Source: Acetobacter sp. (GTDB lineage Bacteria; Pseudomonadota; Alphaproteobacteria; Acetobacterales; Acetobacteraceae). Taken from it: a DNA stretch of 64,000 nt. The notes beneath the pieces were generated by a model, which saw nothing but the letters and a program-made list of their open reading frames with translations, was not told where the DNA came from and did not search any database. The stretch covers positions 744,001-808,000 of the forward strand of contig NZ_JAKVME010000001.1 in assembly GCF_022483985.1 (NCBI RefSeq). Reading direction: 5' to 3'. Shown here one piece after another: positions 18,074 through 26,432 of the stretch. Numbering within the stretch: position 1 is the first letter of the stretch; every line of letters begins with the position of its first letter. The position numbers and the translations under genes were made by a program.

Positions 18074-19373
18074 AACAGCATCTCCCGCCACACGCGCGGC
18101 CGTTATCCTCCCTTGGGAAAAGCCTGACCGTGATCAGGATGTCCGGGCTGCCGAAGCCAGACTGGACGAGGCTGTCGGCCTGACATCTTCCATCGGTCTG
18201 GTTGTTGTGCTGAAAGCCGTCCTGCTTCTCAGGGCGCGGAGGCCTGCGACCCTGCTCGGGACAGGGCAGGTGGAATCCCTGCGTGAGGCGGTGGCTGAAA
18301 AAAAGATCAAGGTCGTCGTCATCGACGCCAAACTGTCTCCCGGTCAGCAGCGCAATCTTGAAAAGGCGCTCGGCTGCAAGGTGATCGATCGGACCGGGTT
18401 GATTCTCGATATTTTCGGCGCAAGGGCCGCGACGCGGGAAGGTAGCCTTCAGGTCGAACTGGCGCATCTGGAATATCAGAGATCGCGTCTTGTCCGCCTG
18501 TGGACCCATCTGGAGCGTCAGCGCGGTGGTTTCGGCTTCCTTGGTGGTCCGGGCGAGACCCAGATCGAGGCCGACCGGCGGATCATTGGCGACCGTATCG
18601 TTCGCCTCAAGCGTGAACTGGAGCAGGTGCGCCGGACCCGTGGCCTGCATCGGAGCGCACGCAGGCGTGTGCCGTTTCCGATCGTGGCGCTGGTGGGTTA
18701 CACCAATGCGGGTAAATCGACGCTGTTCAATGCTCTGACCGGCGCGTCCGTCTACGCTCAGGATCAGCTCTTCGCCACACTGGATCCGACGATGCGGGCG
18801 ATCCGCCTGCCGTCAGGACGACAGGTGATCCTGTCCGACACGGTGGGCTTTATCAGTGAACTGCCGACGGAGCTGATTGCGGCATTCCGCGCCACTCTGG
18901 AAGAGGTGGCCGAGGCCGACATCATCCTGCATGTGCGGGATATCGCGCATCCTGACACGGCAGCGCAGCGGACTGACGTGATCTCCGTTCTGTCCGGTAT
19001 GGAACGGGATGGCATGCTGGATCAGGAATGGCGGTCCCGTGTGATTGAAGTCCTCAACAAGGCGGATCTGCTGGGTGGCCCCGAGCATGTGGAACATCAC
19101 GGTACAGCCGTGCCCATCTCGGCCATAACGGGAGATGGTCTGCCGGAGCTTATGGCGGCCATTGACGCTCACATGGTGCATGCCATGGAGCTGCTGCGCT
19201 ACAGCATTCCCGTTGAAGCTGGAGAGGCTCTGGCGTGGCTGTATCAGCATGGTGAGGTTGTCACGCGGGACGATCACGAAACACAGATGGACGTGCTGGT
19301 GCGGCTGCGCGAGGCTGATCGTGCGCGGTTCGATGGACAGTTCGGAGGAGCGGTCCGCAGAGTGGAAAGCTGA
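18033..19373 (+). CDS. hflX: GTPase HflX (ribosome-splitting)
   Basis: The protein has the HflX N-terminal domain ([27 protein letters not shown]), a coiled-coil basic linker and a GTPase domain with G1 [10 protein letters not shown]3 DTVGF and G4 NKAD. HflX binds the large ribosomal subunit and splits stalled ribosomes under stress. The start is uncertain. ATG 18033 overlaps hfq by 41 bases; a TTG at 18054 behind a GAGAGCGACG stretch would overlap by 20. Either leaves the conserved part intact. Confidence 0.93.
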   Translation: MWRATKLLSTIPTETASPATRAAVILPWEKPDRDQDVRAAEARLDEAVGLTSSIGLVVVLKAVLLLRARRPATLLGTGQVESLREAVAEKKIKVVVIDAKLSPGQQRNLEKALGCKVIDRTGLILDIFGARAATREGSLQVELAHLEYQRSRLVRLWTHLERQRGGFGFLGGPGETQIEADRRIIGDRIVRLKRELEQVRRTRGLHRSARRRVPFPIVALVGYTNAGKSTLFNALTGASVYAQDQLFATLDPTMRAIRLPSGRQVILSDTVGFISELPTELIAAFRATLEEVAEADIILHVRDIAHPDTAAQRTDVISVLSGMERDGMLDQEWRSRVIEVLNKADLLGGPEHVEHHGTAVPISAITGDGLPELMAAIDAHMVHAMELLRYSIPVEAGEALAWLYQHGEVVTRDDHETQMDVLVRLREADRARFDGQFGGAVRRVES

Positions 19374-19380
19374 GAAGTCC

Positions 19381-19413
19381 TACGGTCTGTTTCCGGCTGT
19401 CCGGAAGACCGTA
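19381..19413 (+). terminator. Bulged hairpin downstream of hflX, possible terminator
   Basis: TACGGTCT pairs with AGACCGTA and TTCCGG with CCGGAA inside it, with a small bulge. No clear U-run follows, so its efficiency as a terminator is uncertain. A second hairpin, GCTTCTCC (19471-19478) with GGAGAAGC (19484-19491), lies further down in the same spacer. Confidence 0.45.
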
Positions 19414-19570
19414 AGAAACCTATTTCTTGATTTATTGGCTGTGTCTCATGAGACATTTCTGACGGAGCAGGCTTCTCCCGTCAGGAGAAGCGACTGTAAG
19501 CAGCCCCAGCCTTGAACTGGGAGCTTCTTCGTTCCCTCAGATCATGATCAGGAGAAATACTCTGGGCCGC

Positions 19571-20020
19571 TTACAGCCTTCTGGCGGCTGCCGCCCATAA
19601 TTCACGTTCAGTCTGATAATCGAATGAGAAATATACAACCTGATTGTCAGGCAATAAATTATTTAGCGCCGCCGTGCATTTTGGGCAGGGCGACATTTCA
19701 ATGTAAATTTGGTGAAAATGGGGGAGGGCGTTGTTCTCTTCTATGGCCTGAACAATAGCGTCGAGTTCGCCATGGATATAAGCAGTAGAGAACTGTCCAC
19801 TTTTACAGAAAAGCGACCTGTTCCGACTAACGCCGATGGCAGAACAGATTCTGTTGTTATTTCCCCAACTGACATAGGCGCAGCACGATTCCTTGCCGAT
19901 GCCGTTAAAGCCACCTTGTCCAACCGCTGCCGACATCTGTTTTTTCTTTTGCAGACATGTTCTGACGGCTTCGTTGGGGCTATTGATGTCATAATTTACG
20001 CGTTCCAGACGGAAGGCCAT
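19571..20020 (-). CDS. Orphan cytidine-deaminase-fold protein (possible deaminase toxin domain)
   Basis: A 149-residue protein starting MAFRLERVNY, with GGGGA 8 bases before the ATG. It carries a zinc-deaminase signature: HGE (His83, Glu85) in YIHGELDA and PCPKC (Cys112, Cys115) in MSPCPKC, separated by a helix and strand as in the deaminase superfamily. HGE replaces the commoner HAE. An N-terminal Cys-containing segment (ESCCAYVSWG) precedes a strand. It lacks the usual length and context of CMP/dCMP, tRNA-A34 or riboflavin deaminases and stands alone between hflX and tRNA-Asp. Many polymorphic-toxin tips use this fold, but a free nucleotide or nucleic-acid deaminase is equally possible. No signal peptide and no adjacent immunity-like gene. 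Confidence 0.65.
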   Translation of the reverse strand: MAFRLERVNYDINSPNEAVRTCLQKKKQMSAAVGQGGFNGIGKESCCAYVSWGNNNRICSAIGVSRNRSLFCKSGQFSTAYIHGELDAIVQAIEENNALPHFHQIYIEMSPCPKCTAALNNLLPDNQVVYFSFDYQTERELWAAAARRL

Positions 20021-20350
20021 GAATTGATCCCCGGATAATGCGTCCAAAAGCAATCGTTCAAGAAAATATAACGCATATGTTTATTTGATGGCACATGTTT
20101 TTCCGCTCGGTTTTGCATGTTCGCCGCGAATCGTGGCTTGAGAGTCTGCTGCCTGCTCTGGGTTTCTCATCATGTGCGACGTCGTAAAAAGGACGGACGA
20201 AGGAAGCGCTTCAATCGGGTTGATAGCGATATGTGTAAGGGAAGAAGCCCTGTGGGCTAAATTTCTGTTTTCCGATGATATGAATGATTATTTCGGGAAA
20301 CAGAACTCATCAGAGTGAGTTTTGGGTTGGCGCCCTGATAAGGTGCAACC
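20021..20350. other. Intergenic region without recognised gene
   Basis: This spacer holds the likely promoter of the minus-strand deaminase gene near 20021-20100, which is AT-rich. A short frame running on the plus strand into the tRNA gene is considered spurious. I recognise nothing else. Confidence 0.4.
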
Positions 20351-20380
20351 GCGCCACTTTCTTTTTATGTTTTGAGAAAG

Positions 20381-20386
<6 letters not shown>
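20351..20386. repeat. Inverted repeat embracing the tRNA-Asp 3' end
   Basis: GCGCCACTTTC (20351-20361) is complementary to GAAAGTGGCGC (20376-20386). The right arm includes the last bases of the tRNA, including its CCA. A hairpin could form in the tRNA precursor and act in termination or 3' maturation; no U-run follows. Confidence 0.6.
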
Positions 20387-20457
<71 letters not shown>

Positions 20458-20905
20458 TTTTTTCGAACGATGCCGCGTTTCGCGTCGTCGTTGAGCGGCT
20501 TTATAATGACGTTTTCAGGACTTGCAACCCCCCTTTTGAAAAAACTGTCATTTTCAGGAAAATCAGAGAGTTGCGGGGCATGATAGGGCGGTTGGACTGG
20601 ATGTTCCGGGCCGGTGTTCAGCAGACAGAAGATGTCGTCTGCTCCCTGTGGCGATTCCGACCGGTTCGAGAGATCATCGTGACGTCAGGAGTGGCATCGA
20701 GCCCTTCACGGAAGGCAGAAGAGACGCCGGACGTTCCGTGAGCATGCCTTGATCAGAAAATTCAGACTGTTGCCGGGCAGGCAGAACCCGACGATGCATG
20801 CTGTCGGTCGCCAGCGTATTTCTCTGCGGGGAAGGGTATGCCGCCCACGCTAAAAGTCAGGAGTGTCTTGAGCAGGCTGTCTCTGGAGTAATGGTAGCCC
20901 CGGAA
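20458..20905. other. Intergenic region upstream of tRNA-Asp, no gene recognised
   Basis: About 450 bases between the tRNA promoter side and the ahpD terminator. Reading both strands I find no frame with convincing coding character, ribosome-binding site or known motif. The tRNA promoter must lie near 20460-20520, where an AT-rich patch is seen. Confidence 0.4.
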
Positions 20906-20940
20906 TGAAAAAGGGCACCGTGCGTCGCACTGATGCCCTT
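20906..20940 (-). terminator. Rho-independent terminator of ahpC-ahpD
   Basis: On the minus strand AAGGGCA ... TGCCCTT form the outer stem with an inner AGTGCG/CAC pairing, followed by a run of Ts (complement of the A-run at 20907-20912). It lies 41 bases past the ahpD stop. Confidence 0.85.
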
Positions 20941-20980
20941 GCTGCGTCCTGTGAGGACAGCCGGTGTTTTCAGATGTTTT

Positions 20981-21505
20981 TCAGGCGGCTGGTTCGGCCT
21001 GCAACGTAACGGCCACGCCATGAATGGTCGCGGCAATACGGACGGACGTCTGGACCTGCTCGCTGCTCAGACCACCTTCACGCACGGCATGTTCATGACT
21101 CTTCACGCACATCTCGCAACCATTGATGGCGGAAACGGCGAGGGACCAGAGTTCGAAATCCACTTTATCCACACCGGGGCGGGCAATCACGCTCATACGC
21201 AGCTTGGCGGGCATCTGGGTGTAGTCACCGCCCACCATATGGGTGAAGCGATAGTAGATATTGTTCATGCCCATGATCGCGGCGGCCGCCTTGGCCGCGT
21301 CCAGTGCTTCTGGGCTAAGCTTCGCGCCGAATTCTGCGATGATGGCCTTGGTCACTTCCTCATTGCGGGAAGCGATGGCGGTGGCGACGAAGGTGCCGGC
21401 AAGCTGCTGTTCGTTCAGCGTGATGTCGGAAGCAAGGCTGCCGAGATTGAGACGCAGGTCTTTTGCGTAATCGGGCAGGCGCTCTTTCAGGGCTTCGATC
21501 GACAT
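20981..21505 (-). CDS. ahpD: Alkyl hydroperoxidase AhpD
   Basis: A 174-residue carboxymuconolactone-decarboxylase-fold peroxidase/reductase. The redox motif Cys130-x-x-Cys133 sits in [13 protein letters not shown] with His137, as in AhpD. In mycobacteria AhpD links dihydrolipoamide to AhpC; here the two genes are neighbours on the same strand (125-base gap with a hairpin), so AhpD is the likely electron donor to AhpC. No ahpF gene is seen nearby. A terminator follows. Confidence 0.93.
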   Translation of the reverse strand: MSIEALKERLPDYAKDLRLNLGSLASDITLNEQQLAGTFVATAIASRNEEVTKAIIAEFGAKLSPEALDAAKAAAAIMGMNNIYYRFTHMVGGDYTQMPAKLRMSVIARPGVDKVDFELWSLAVSAINGCEMCVKSHEHAVREGGLSSEQVQTSVRIAATIHGVAVTLQAEPAA

Positions 21506-21575
21506 GATGCTTCACTCTATTTCATGAGGGGCAGGACATGGTCCCGAGACTTGCAGAATAAAATCAGTAGGAAGA

Positions 21576-21613
21576 GACGCTGCGGAGCAGGCGAAGCCGC
21601 GCTCCGCAGCGTC
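21576..21613 (-). promoter_or_regulatory. Stable hairpin between ahpC and ahpD
   Basis: A 13-base arm GACGCTGCGGAGC (21576-21588) is complementary to GCTCCGCAGCGTC (21601-21613), with an inner GGC/GCC pairing. On the minus-strand mRNA it lies just after ahpC without a long U-run. It could attenuate read-through into ahpD or protect the ahpC message, making AhpC more abundant than AhpD. Confidence 0.65.
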
Positions 21614-21630
21614 CCGGACTTCGGGAAGGA

Positions 21631-22173
21631 TCAGACCTTCAGGAAGTCGTCGCCCTGTTTCCAGTTGCACGGGCACAGCTCGTCGCTCTGGAGACCGTCG
21701 AGAACGCGCAGGACTTCCTGCGGGTTACGACCGACCGACAGATCGTTGACCGACACGTGGCGGATGATGCCCTGAGGATCGACGATGAACGTGGCGCGCA
21801 GGGCAACGCCCGGACCCGCTGCGATCACGCCAAGCGCATCGGACAGCTCACGCTTGATGTCGGCCAGCATCGGGATCTCAAGCTTCTTGAGGTCCTCGTG
21901 GTGCAGACGCCAGTTCAGGTGAACGAACTCGCTGTCGATCGACACGCCGTAAACGACGGCGTCACGGTCTGCGAAGTCTTTCGCAAGCTTGCCGAACGCC
22001 ACGATCTCGGTCGGACAGACGAAGGTGAAGTCTTTCGGCCAGAAGAAGACGACCTTCCACTTGCCTGCGTCCGTCGTGTCGGAAATCTGGACGAACTTGC
22101 CGGTCAGGCCTTCCGGGCCACCCGGAACGGAGGTCAGGTCGAAGGAAGGAAACTTGTCGCCAACGGTCAGCAT
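21631..22173 (-). CDS. ahpC: Peroxiredoxin AhpC
   Basis: A 180-residue 2-Cys peroxiredoxin that reduces hydrogen peroxide and organic peroxides. The peroxidatic Cys53 is in FTFVCPTE; the resolving cysteine is Cys167 or Cys169 in DELCPCNW. The start is ATG 22173 (MLTVGDKFPSF), backed by AAGGAG 9 bases upstream; a longer upstream frame lacks conservation. It is divergent from an OxyR gene, a common pairing in which OxyR activates ahpC, and is followed by ahpD. Confidence 0.95.
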   Translation of the reverse strand: MLTVGDKFPSFDLTSVPGGPEGLTGKFVQISDTTDAGKWKVVFFWPKDFTFVCPTEIVAFGKLAKDFADRDAVVYGVSIDSEFVHLNWRLHHEDLKKLEIPMLADIKRELSDALGVIAAGPGVALRATFIVDPQGIIRHVSVNDLSVGRNPQEVLRVLDGLQSDELCPCNWKQGDDFLKV

Positions 22174-22285
22174 CGGAATGCTCCTTGCATGTTTCGGTCT
22201 TGCTGCGGGCGTCGGTCTGGCGCGCCGCTGGACATATCTATGGCCATGCTGTGGCAATCATGCCAATGAATAATTTATCATAATA

Positions 22286-22300
22286 CGATTGATGAAATCG
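22286..22300. promoter_or_regulatory. Candidate LysR/OxyR operator between ahpC and oxyR
   Basis: CGATT-N5-AATCG forms a 15-base interrupted palindrome in the 146-base divergent spacer, 20 bases before the oxyR ATG and inside an AT-rich stretch. LysR-type regulators bind interrupted palindromes of this size. It does not match the enterobacterial OxyR consensus, so the call is tentative. Confidence 0.35.
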
Positions 22301-22319
22301 ATCGAGCGGAGTGCCGCCC

Positions 22320-23270
22320 ATGATGATCCTGCCTTCGCCCCAGCAACTCCGTTATCTGCTGGCTCTGGCTGAGCTGCGGCATTTCGGAAGGGCCGCCTCG
22401 GCCTGCGCCGTGACGCAGTCCACCCTGTCCGCCGGCATTCTGGCGCTGGAACGGCAACTCGACGCCAGCCTGCTGGATCGGGAGGTGGGCAAGCGCGTGG
22501 TCTTTACGCTGCTGGGTGAAGAAGTGGTGCGTCGCGCGCGCGCGGCGCTGGAGCTTCTGGAGGGGATTGCCCAGATCGCGCAGGCATCGCGTGAGCCGAT
22601 GACAGGGCCGGTCAGACTGGGTGTGATCCCGACAATCGGTCCCTTCATCCTGCCGCGCCTCATTCCCCTCGTGAAGGAATGGTTTCCGCAGATACGGCTC
22701 ATCATTACGGAAGATATGACGGAGCGGTTGCTGGAAAAAATAGCGATGGGTCGTCTGGACGCCATGCTTCTGGCCATGCCGTGCCTGTGCGAGGGGCTGG
22801 AGACGATTCCGCTCTGGCGAGACCCGTTTGTTCTGGCTTTGCCCAAAAAACATGCTCTGGCGAAGCTTTCCTCCGTGCCGCTTGATATGCTCGGGGATGA
22901 GCGGATGGTGTTGCTGCAAGATGGCCACTGCCTGCGGGAGCAGACGGTGGATGTCTGTCGTCAGGAGCGGAACTGGACGGGGAACGAGCCTGAATCGGCA
23001 CACACGGCGTCGGCCCTGCATACTCTGGTCCGCATGATCGGAGAGGACCTTGGCGTCGGGCTTCTACCGGAACTGGCGGTGGCTTCGGGCATTCTCGACA
23101 GTACGGGTGTGGTGGCGCGTCCGGTGACGGGTGGTCCGGCCTGGCGCACAATCGGACTAGGCTGGCGGCTGAAATCGCCTCGTACGGAGGATTTCCGGGT
23201 TCTGGCTCGCGCATTGAAAAAGCTGGCCCCCAGCGGAACGGATGCCGTTTTGCTGGAAGAGGAGAGATGA
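22320..23270 (+). CDS. oxyR: Hydrogen peroxide-sensing LysR regulator OxyR
   Basis: A 316-residue LysR-family protein. The N-terminal helix-turn-helix reads AELRHFGRAASACAVTQSTL. The effector domain contains Cys204 and Cys213 in DGHCLREQTVDVC, the redox pair that forms the peroxide-sensing disulfide in OxyR. The ATG at 22320 has GGAG 8 bases upstream; a GTG at 22311 is an alternative. It is divergent from ahpC-ahpD, its likely regulon. Confidence 0.94.
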   Translation: MMILPSPQQLRYLLALAELRHFGRAASACAVTQSTLSAGILALERQLDASLLDREVGKRVVFTLLGEEVVRRARAALELLEGIAQIAQASREPMTGPVRLGVIPTIGPFILPRLIPLVKEWFPQIRLIITEDMTERLLEKIAMGRLDAMLLAMPCLCEGLETIPLWRDPFVLALPKKHALAKLSSVPLDMLGDERMVLLQDGHCLREQTVDVCRQERNWTGNEPESAHTASALHTLVRMIGEDLGVGLLPELAVASGILDSTGVVARPVTGGPAWRTIGLGWRLKSPRTEDFRVLARALKKLAPSGTDAVLLEEER

Positions 23271-23380
23271 TGTCCGGCTCAGGGCTGAGCGCTGGTTGCT
23301 CCAGCAGACTGTGAGAGGTTGATTCGGAATGTCTCAAAATATAGATATCTAAGTGCGCCTTTGTTGTCCTCGATATGCGT

Positions 23381-23656
23381 ATGGCGAACACAGACAGCTT
23401 GAGCAAAAACGGAAACAATTTGCCTGCTGGCAACCCTTCGAAACGCCGTCCAAACAAGGATGAGCGCCAAGGGCTGAGAGTCGCTACGATCAGCACTTTC
23501 ATGTCGCTTTACACGCGCAAGGCCCAGCGTGGCGCGGAACCGAATGACCGGCGCTACGACCGCGATCTGGAACGTAAGGTCAAACCCATGAAGGTGGCGG
23601 TTCTGGATCGTTTTCTGAGTGATGATAAAGATATTAATGGTCCTGACCGGGACTGA
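23381..23656 (+). CDS. Small basic hypothetical protein
   Basis: A 91-residue, highly charged product starting MANTDSLSKNG; a further ATG lies two codons earlier. The C-terminal half (TFMSLYTRKAQRGAEPNDRR and following) has the balanced charge pattern of a folded helical protein, whereas the opposite strand frame over the same bases looks like a shadow. No domain recognised and no good ribosome-binding site seen, so confidence is moderate. Confidence 0.5.
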   Translation: MANTDSLSKNGNNLPAGNPSKRRPNKDERQGLRVATISTFMSLYTRKAQRGAEPNDRRYDRDLERKVKPMKVAVLDRFLSDDKDINGPDRD

Positions 23657-23869
23657 CCTTGCCAGTGAGAGCGACGAGCGCTTCTGCATCATGCCGACAG
23701 CCATTGGGGAGAGACGGCCCCCTCTCTATGATTATGACCCGAAAGCCGGGAAGAGGGCTGAAATGATGAGACGGAACGGCTCATTGCATTGACTTTTCAG
23801 CTTTGGCTGCGTATGTCCCGGCAACTTTTTCATGCGGACCCGACCGCAGACGGATAGAAGAGACGAGTT

Positions 23870-23995
23870 ATGAAGATCAGAAACAGCCTCAAGTCGGCAA
23901 AAGTCCGCGACAAGGACTGCCGCGTTGTGCGTCGTCGCGGTCGCGTCTACGTCATCAACAAGAAGAACCCGCGCATGAAGGCACGTCAGGGCTGA
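23870..23995 (+). CDS. rpmJ: 50S ribosomal protein bL36
   Basis: A 41-residue protein beginning [17 protein letters not shown] and ending [12 protein letters not shown]. This is the longer, zinc-ligand-poor form of bL36: only one cysteine remains, so no CxxC zinc site. Such forms are typical of alphaproteobacteria. It is transcribed alone and is followed by a strong terminator at 24031-24078. Confidence 0.96.
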   Translation: MKIRNSLKSAKVRDKDCRVVRRRGRVYVINKKNPRMKARQG

Positions 23996-24030
23996 TCCTC
24001 AAGATCGATCTGATAAATCCCATGCACAGG

Positions 24031-24078
24031 AAAACCCGCCCGCTGGCTCTGGAAACGGACCCAAAAGGCGGGTTTTTT
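24031..24078 (+). terminator. Rho-independent terminator of rpmJ
   Basis: AAACCCGCC pairs with GGCGGGTTT around a roughly 26-base loop region and is followed by a run of six Ts ending 24078. Confidence 0.85.
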
Positions 24079-24084
24079 CGTTGT

Positions 24085-24690
24085 ATGAACAGAATTTCTC
24101 TTTCTTCCGCTCTGGCTGTCCTTCTGACCGTAGCGCCCGCTCAGGCCGAGCCTGCCGTCGCGGGTAAGGCTCCCTCCACGACATCCTCCTCGCCGCAGAA
24201 GCTTTCGAGTGAGACCAAAAAAGCCGCGCTTGTTGCCCAGCTTGCGGCGTCAAAAAATCCTACGGAAGCTGCATTGCTGCGGGGGCAGCTTGAGGAACTC
24301 CGTACGCAATCCATCAGGCCCGCGACGAGACTCCTCATGCGGCGGGCAGCGCGTGAACTGGCGAGCGAGAAGCCCGGTGATGCTGTCGAGGATTTCGGCG
24401 CGGCGCTGTCTTTGCAGAATGACGTTGCCGTCCTGTGGCGGCTGCGGGCGCAGGCGCGGATTTTGGGCGGTGATCCCGGTGGCGCGATCAGTGACCTTGG
24501 TGTCGCGCTTCAGCATGATGGAAGCGACGCCGTAAGCTGGCAGTTGCTCACAGCGGCAGAGGATGTTGCCGGAGACGGGCAGGCGGCCTTGAAAGCGTGG
24601 CAACGTGTGATGGAGCTTGATCCCCAGTTGCCGGGAGCAGCGAAGAGGTTTGAAAAGCTGCAACTGAAGGCTTTCGGACGGCCAACCTGA
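24085..24690 (+). CDS. Exported TPR-repeat protein
   Basis: A 201-residue protein with a signal peptide (MNRISLSSALAVLLTVAPAQA, cleavage after AQA at residue 21). A linker and about three tetratricopeptide-like helical pairs follow (ARELASEKPGDAVEDFGAAL, ILGGDPGGAISDLGVALQHD and a C-terminal copy). Such proteins are usually periplasmic scaffolds. The chosen ATG lies only 7 bases after the rpmJ terminator and has no ribosome-binding site, so it may be expressed by read-through or as a leaderless mRNA. Specific partner unknown. Confidence 0.75.
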   Translation: MNRISLSSALAVLLTVAPAQAEPAVAGKAPSTTSSSPQKLSSETKKAALVAQLAASKNPTEAALLRGQLEELRTQSIRPATRLLMRRAARELASEKPGDAVEDFGAALSLQNDVAVLWRLRAQARILGGDPGGAISDLGVALQHDGSDAVSWQLLTAAEDVAGDGQAALKAWQRVMELDPQLPGAAKRFEKLQLKAFGRPT

Positions 24691-24717
24691 TCTGACGGTT
24701 CTAATGGAAAGCGGGCG

Positions 24718-24756
24718 GGCCTGAAGACGCTCGCTTGAGGGCTTCAGGCCTCTTTT
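24718..24756 (+). terminator. Rho-independent terminator
   Basis: GGCCTGAAG (24718-24726) pairs with CTTCAGGCC (24742-24750), followed by TCTTTT. It separates the plus-strand TPR gene from the convergent dps gene. Confidence 0.75.
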
Positions 24757-24759
24757 CGC

Positions 24760-25314
24760 TCAGCTATTCGCGCCAAACGTGGTGCGTGTGACTTCAAACA
24801 GGAACCACGTCCGCTTTTCGCTTTCGTCGATCCAGTTTTCCAGCAGACTTGTCGTGGCGCAGTCGCCCACCTCGTCCGTCAGGCCGTGCACTTCGCGCAT
24901 GGAGGCAACCAGCTTCTTGTTGTCCTCACAGAGCTCGGCGATCATGTCGGGCGCATCGACATAGACGGCATCATTGTCCTTGACGCGCTGGAGGCGACCG
25001 ATCTCGCCAATCGAATGAAGCGTGAGGCCACCGATCCGGCGGGCGCGTTCCGCCAGAGGATCCGTCATGGCGAGCAGTTCAGCGCCCTGATCATCCAGCA
25101 TCAGATGCAGATCGCGAAAGTGGCGACCGCTCATGTGCCAGTGGAAATTCTTCGTTTTCAGATAGAGGGCGAAGACGTCGGCAAGCAGTGCGCGGAGAGC
25201 GGCGGAGATGTTTTCCACGCCTTCGCTGGGCAGGTCCGTGGGTGTGCGCAGATAATGCTGGACCTCGGCGGTACCGGCCTGTGCGATCTTGCTGGAAGCA
25301 GATGATTTGCTCAT
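24760..25314 (-). CDS. dps: Dps ferritin-like DNA-binding protein
   Basis: A 184-residue protein of the Dps/starvation-inducible family that forms 12-mers, oxidises iron with peroxide and shields DNA. The ferroxidase segment KNFHWHMSGRHFRDLHLMLD is intact. The start is ATG 25314 (MSKSSASSK), with AAAGGGGAA 8 bases upstream; a longer frame starting at 25455 is unsupported. The N-terminal Ser/Lys tail could bind DNA. Its position a few kilobases from ahpC/oxyR fits a shared peroxide theme, but no direct link is visible. Confidence 0.94.
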   Translation of the reverse strand: MSKSSASSKIAQAGTAEVQHYLRTPTDLPSEGVENISAALRALLADVFALYLKTKNFHWHMSGRHFRDLHLMLDDQGAELLAMTDPLAERARRIGGLTLHSIGEIGRLQRVKDNDAVYVDAPDMIAELCEDNKKLVASMREVHGLTDEVGDCATTSLLENWIDESEKRTWFLFEVTRTTFGANS

Positions 25315-25531
25315 CGGTATGTTCCCCTTTGATTTTTCCCTCTTGGCTGGTCCGGCCTGCTGAAGTGGCCATTCCATATTCCAGAATGGCGTCGGGGCCG
25401 GGAGCGAGCGGGACAGAGCCATCAGCGGCTGCACGGTCAGTATGCAGCCGCTCAATGGCGGGCGATGTCAAGTTAAGAGAGTGTTTCGTAAAACACGTGA
25501 TGCGACGCTGTTCCTCTGAAGAAACAGGAGT

Positions 25532-26401
25532 TCACAGGTCTTTGTGAGGGCCTGAGACTCGTTTCGGACTCCTGAAGGACTCGGCGTAAAGGGGAAGTCC
25601 GTTTCTCAGGATCGCCTCTGCGGCAGGAGTGAAACTGCCATCATCCTTGTGCAGGACTAACCCCGGCAGAATCCTTGAGCCGGCCTGGCCGCCACGACGG
25701 GCGCGAATCAGCACGATCCGGGCTTCTTCACCCTCATGAGGCCAGAGAGGGATGATTTCGGCGCTGCCGATCCGCACTTTTTCGCAGGCGGCGAGGGTTT
25801 CAGCCAGTCGGGTGCCGGGAATCGCCAGCGTCAGCGAACCTTTTTCCCTCAACAAACCGGCAAAGGTGGAAATCCAGCGGTGCAGGGTGTCTTTTCTGGC
25901 CCGTCGCGCCTTGTCCCGCCGGGGTTCTGGGGAGGCCGTCGCGTCCTCCCGGTGCCATGGAGGATTGGCGAAAATATGATCGAATCGGAAAGGGGATGCT
26001 TCCGGGGCGTCACGTGAGATCTGGCCCGCGTGGCAAATATCTCCCGTAATGATCTCAGTATCGTTGCGGGTGTTGAGGACGAGATTGATACGGGCCAGAG
26101 ACGCCGTTGCCGGGTCGATTTCAAATCCGGTGAGGGCAAGATTCTCCACGCGGGCCGAAAGGCACAGCAGACCAGCACCAGCGCCGCATCCAGCCTCCAT
26201 CACGCGGTCGCCCGGGCGCGCCGGAATGAGAGCTGCCATCAGGACGGGTTCAAGGCCGGTCCGGTAGCCATGCCGGAACTGATGATAGACAATACGCCCA
26301 TCCAAAAGAGTGCCCTTCGTGGTCTCGGGCAGGTCGGAAAGGGAGGGTGTTGCGGGGCGGACAACTTGACCGTCTCCGGAGCGCCGCTCATATGGTTGCA
26401 C
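25532..26401 (-). CDS. SAM-dependent methyltransferase, TrmN6-like (tRNA1(Val) A37 N6-methyltransferase family)
   Basis: A 289-residue class I methyltransferase. The SAM-binding loop is VMEAGCGAGAGLLCLSAR, the acidic residue ending strand 2 is in GFEIDP, and NPPW (FANPPWHR) marks an N6-adenine methyltransferase. N-terminal GYRTGLEPVLMAA resembles the YfiC/TrmN6 start. The start codon would be a GTG at 26401. The divergent polyprenyl synthase gene begins only 32 bases away, so promoters must overlap or the starts are mis-set. Substrate assignment is by family resemblance. Confidence 0.8.
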   Translation of the reverse strand: MQPYERRSGDGQVVRPATPSLSDLPETTKGTLLDGRIVYHQFRHGYRTGLEPVLMAALIPARPGDRVMEAGCGAGAGLLCLSARVENLALTGFEIDPATASLARINLVLNTRNDTEIITGDICHAGQISRDAPEASPFRFDHIFANPPWHREDATASPEPRRDKARRARKDTLHRWISTFAGLLREKGSLTLAIPGTRLAETLAACEKVRIGSAEIIPLWPHEGEEARIVLIRARRGGQAGSRILPGLVLHKDDGSFTPAAEAILRNGLPLYAESFRSPKRVSGPHKDL

Positions 26402-26432
26402 TACTAGGGTCCCTTTTTCGGGAGAAAGTCAT

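Noticed and set aside
23279-23704. Minus-strand open frame of 141 codons
   Set aside because: Overlaps the plus-strand small basic gene, which has better protein character; kept the plus-strand call.
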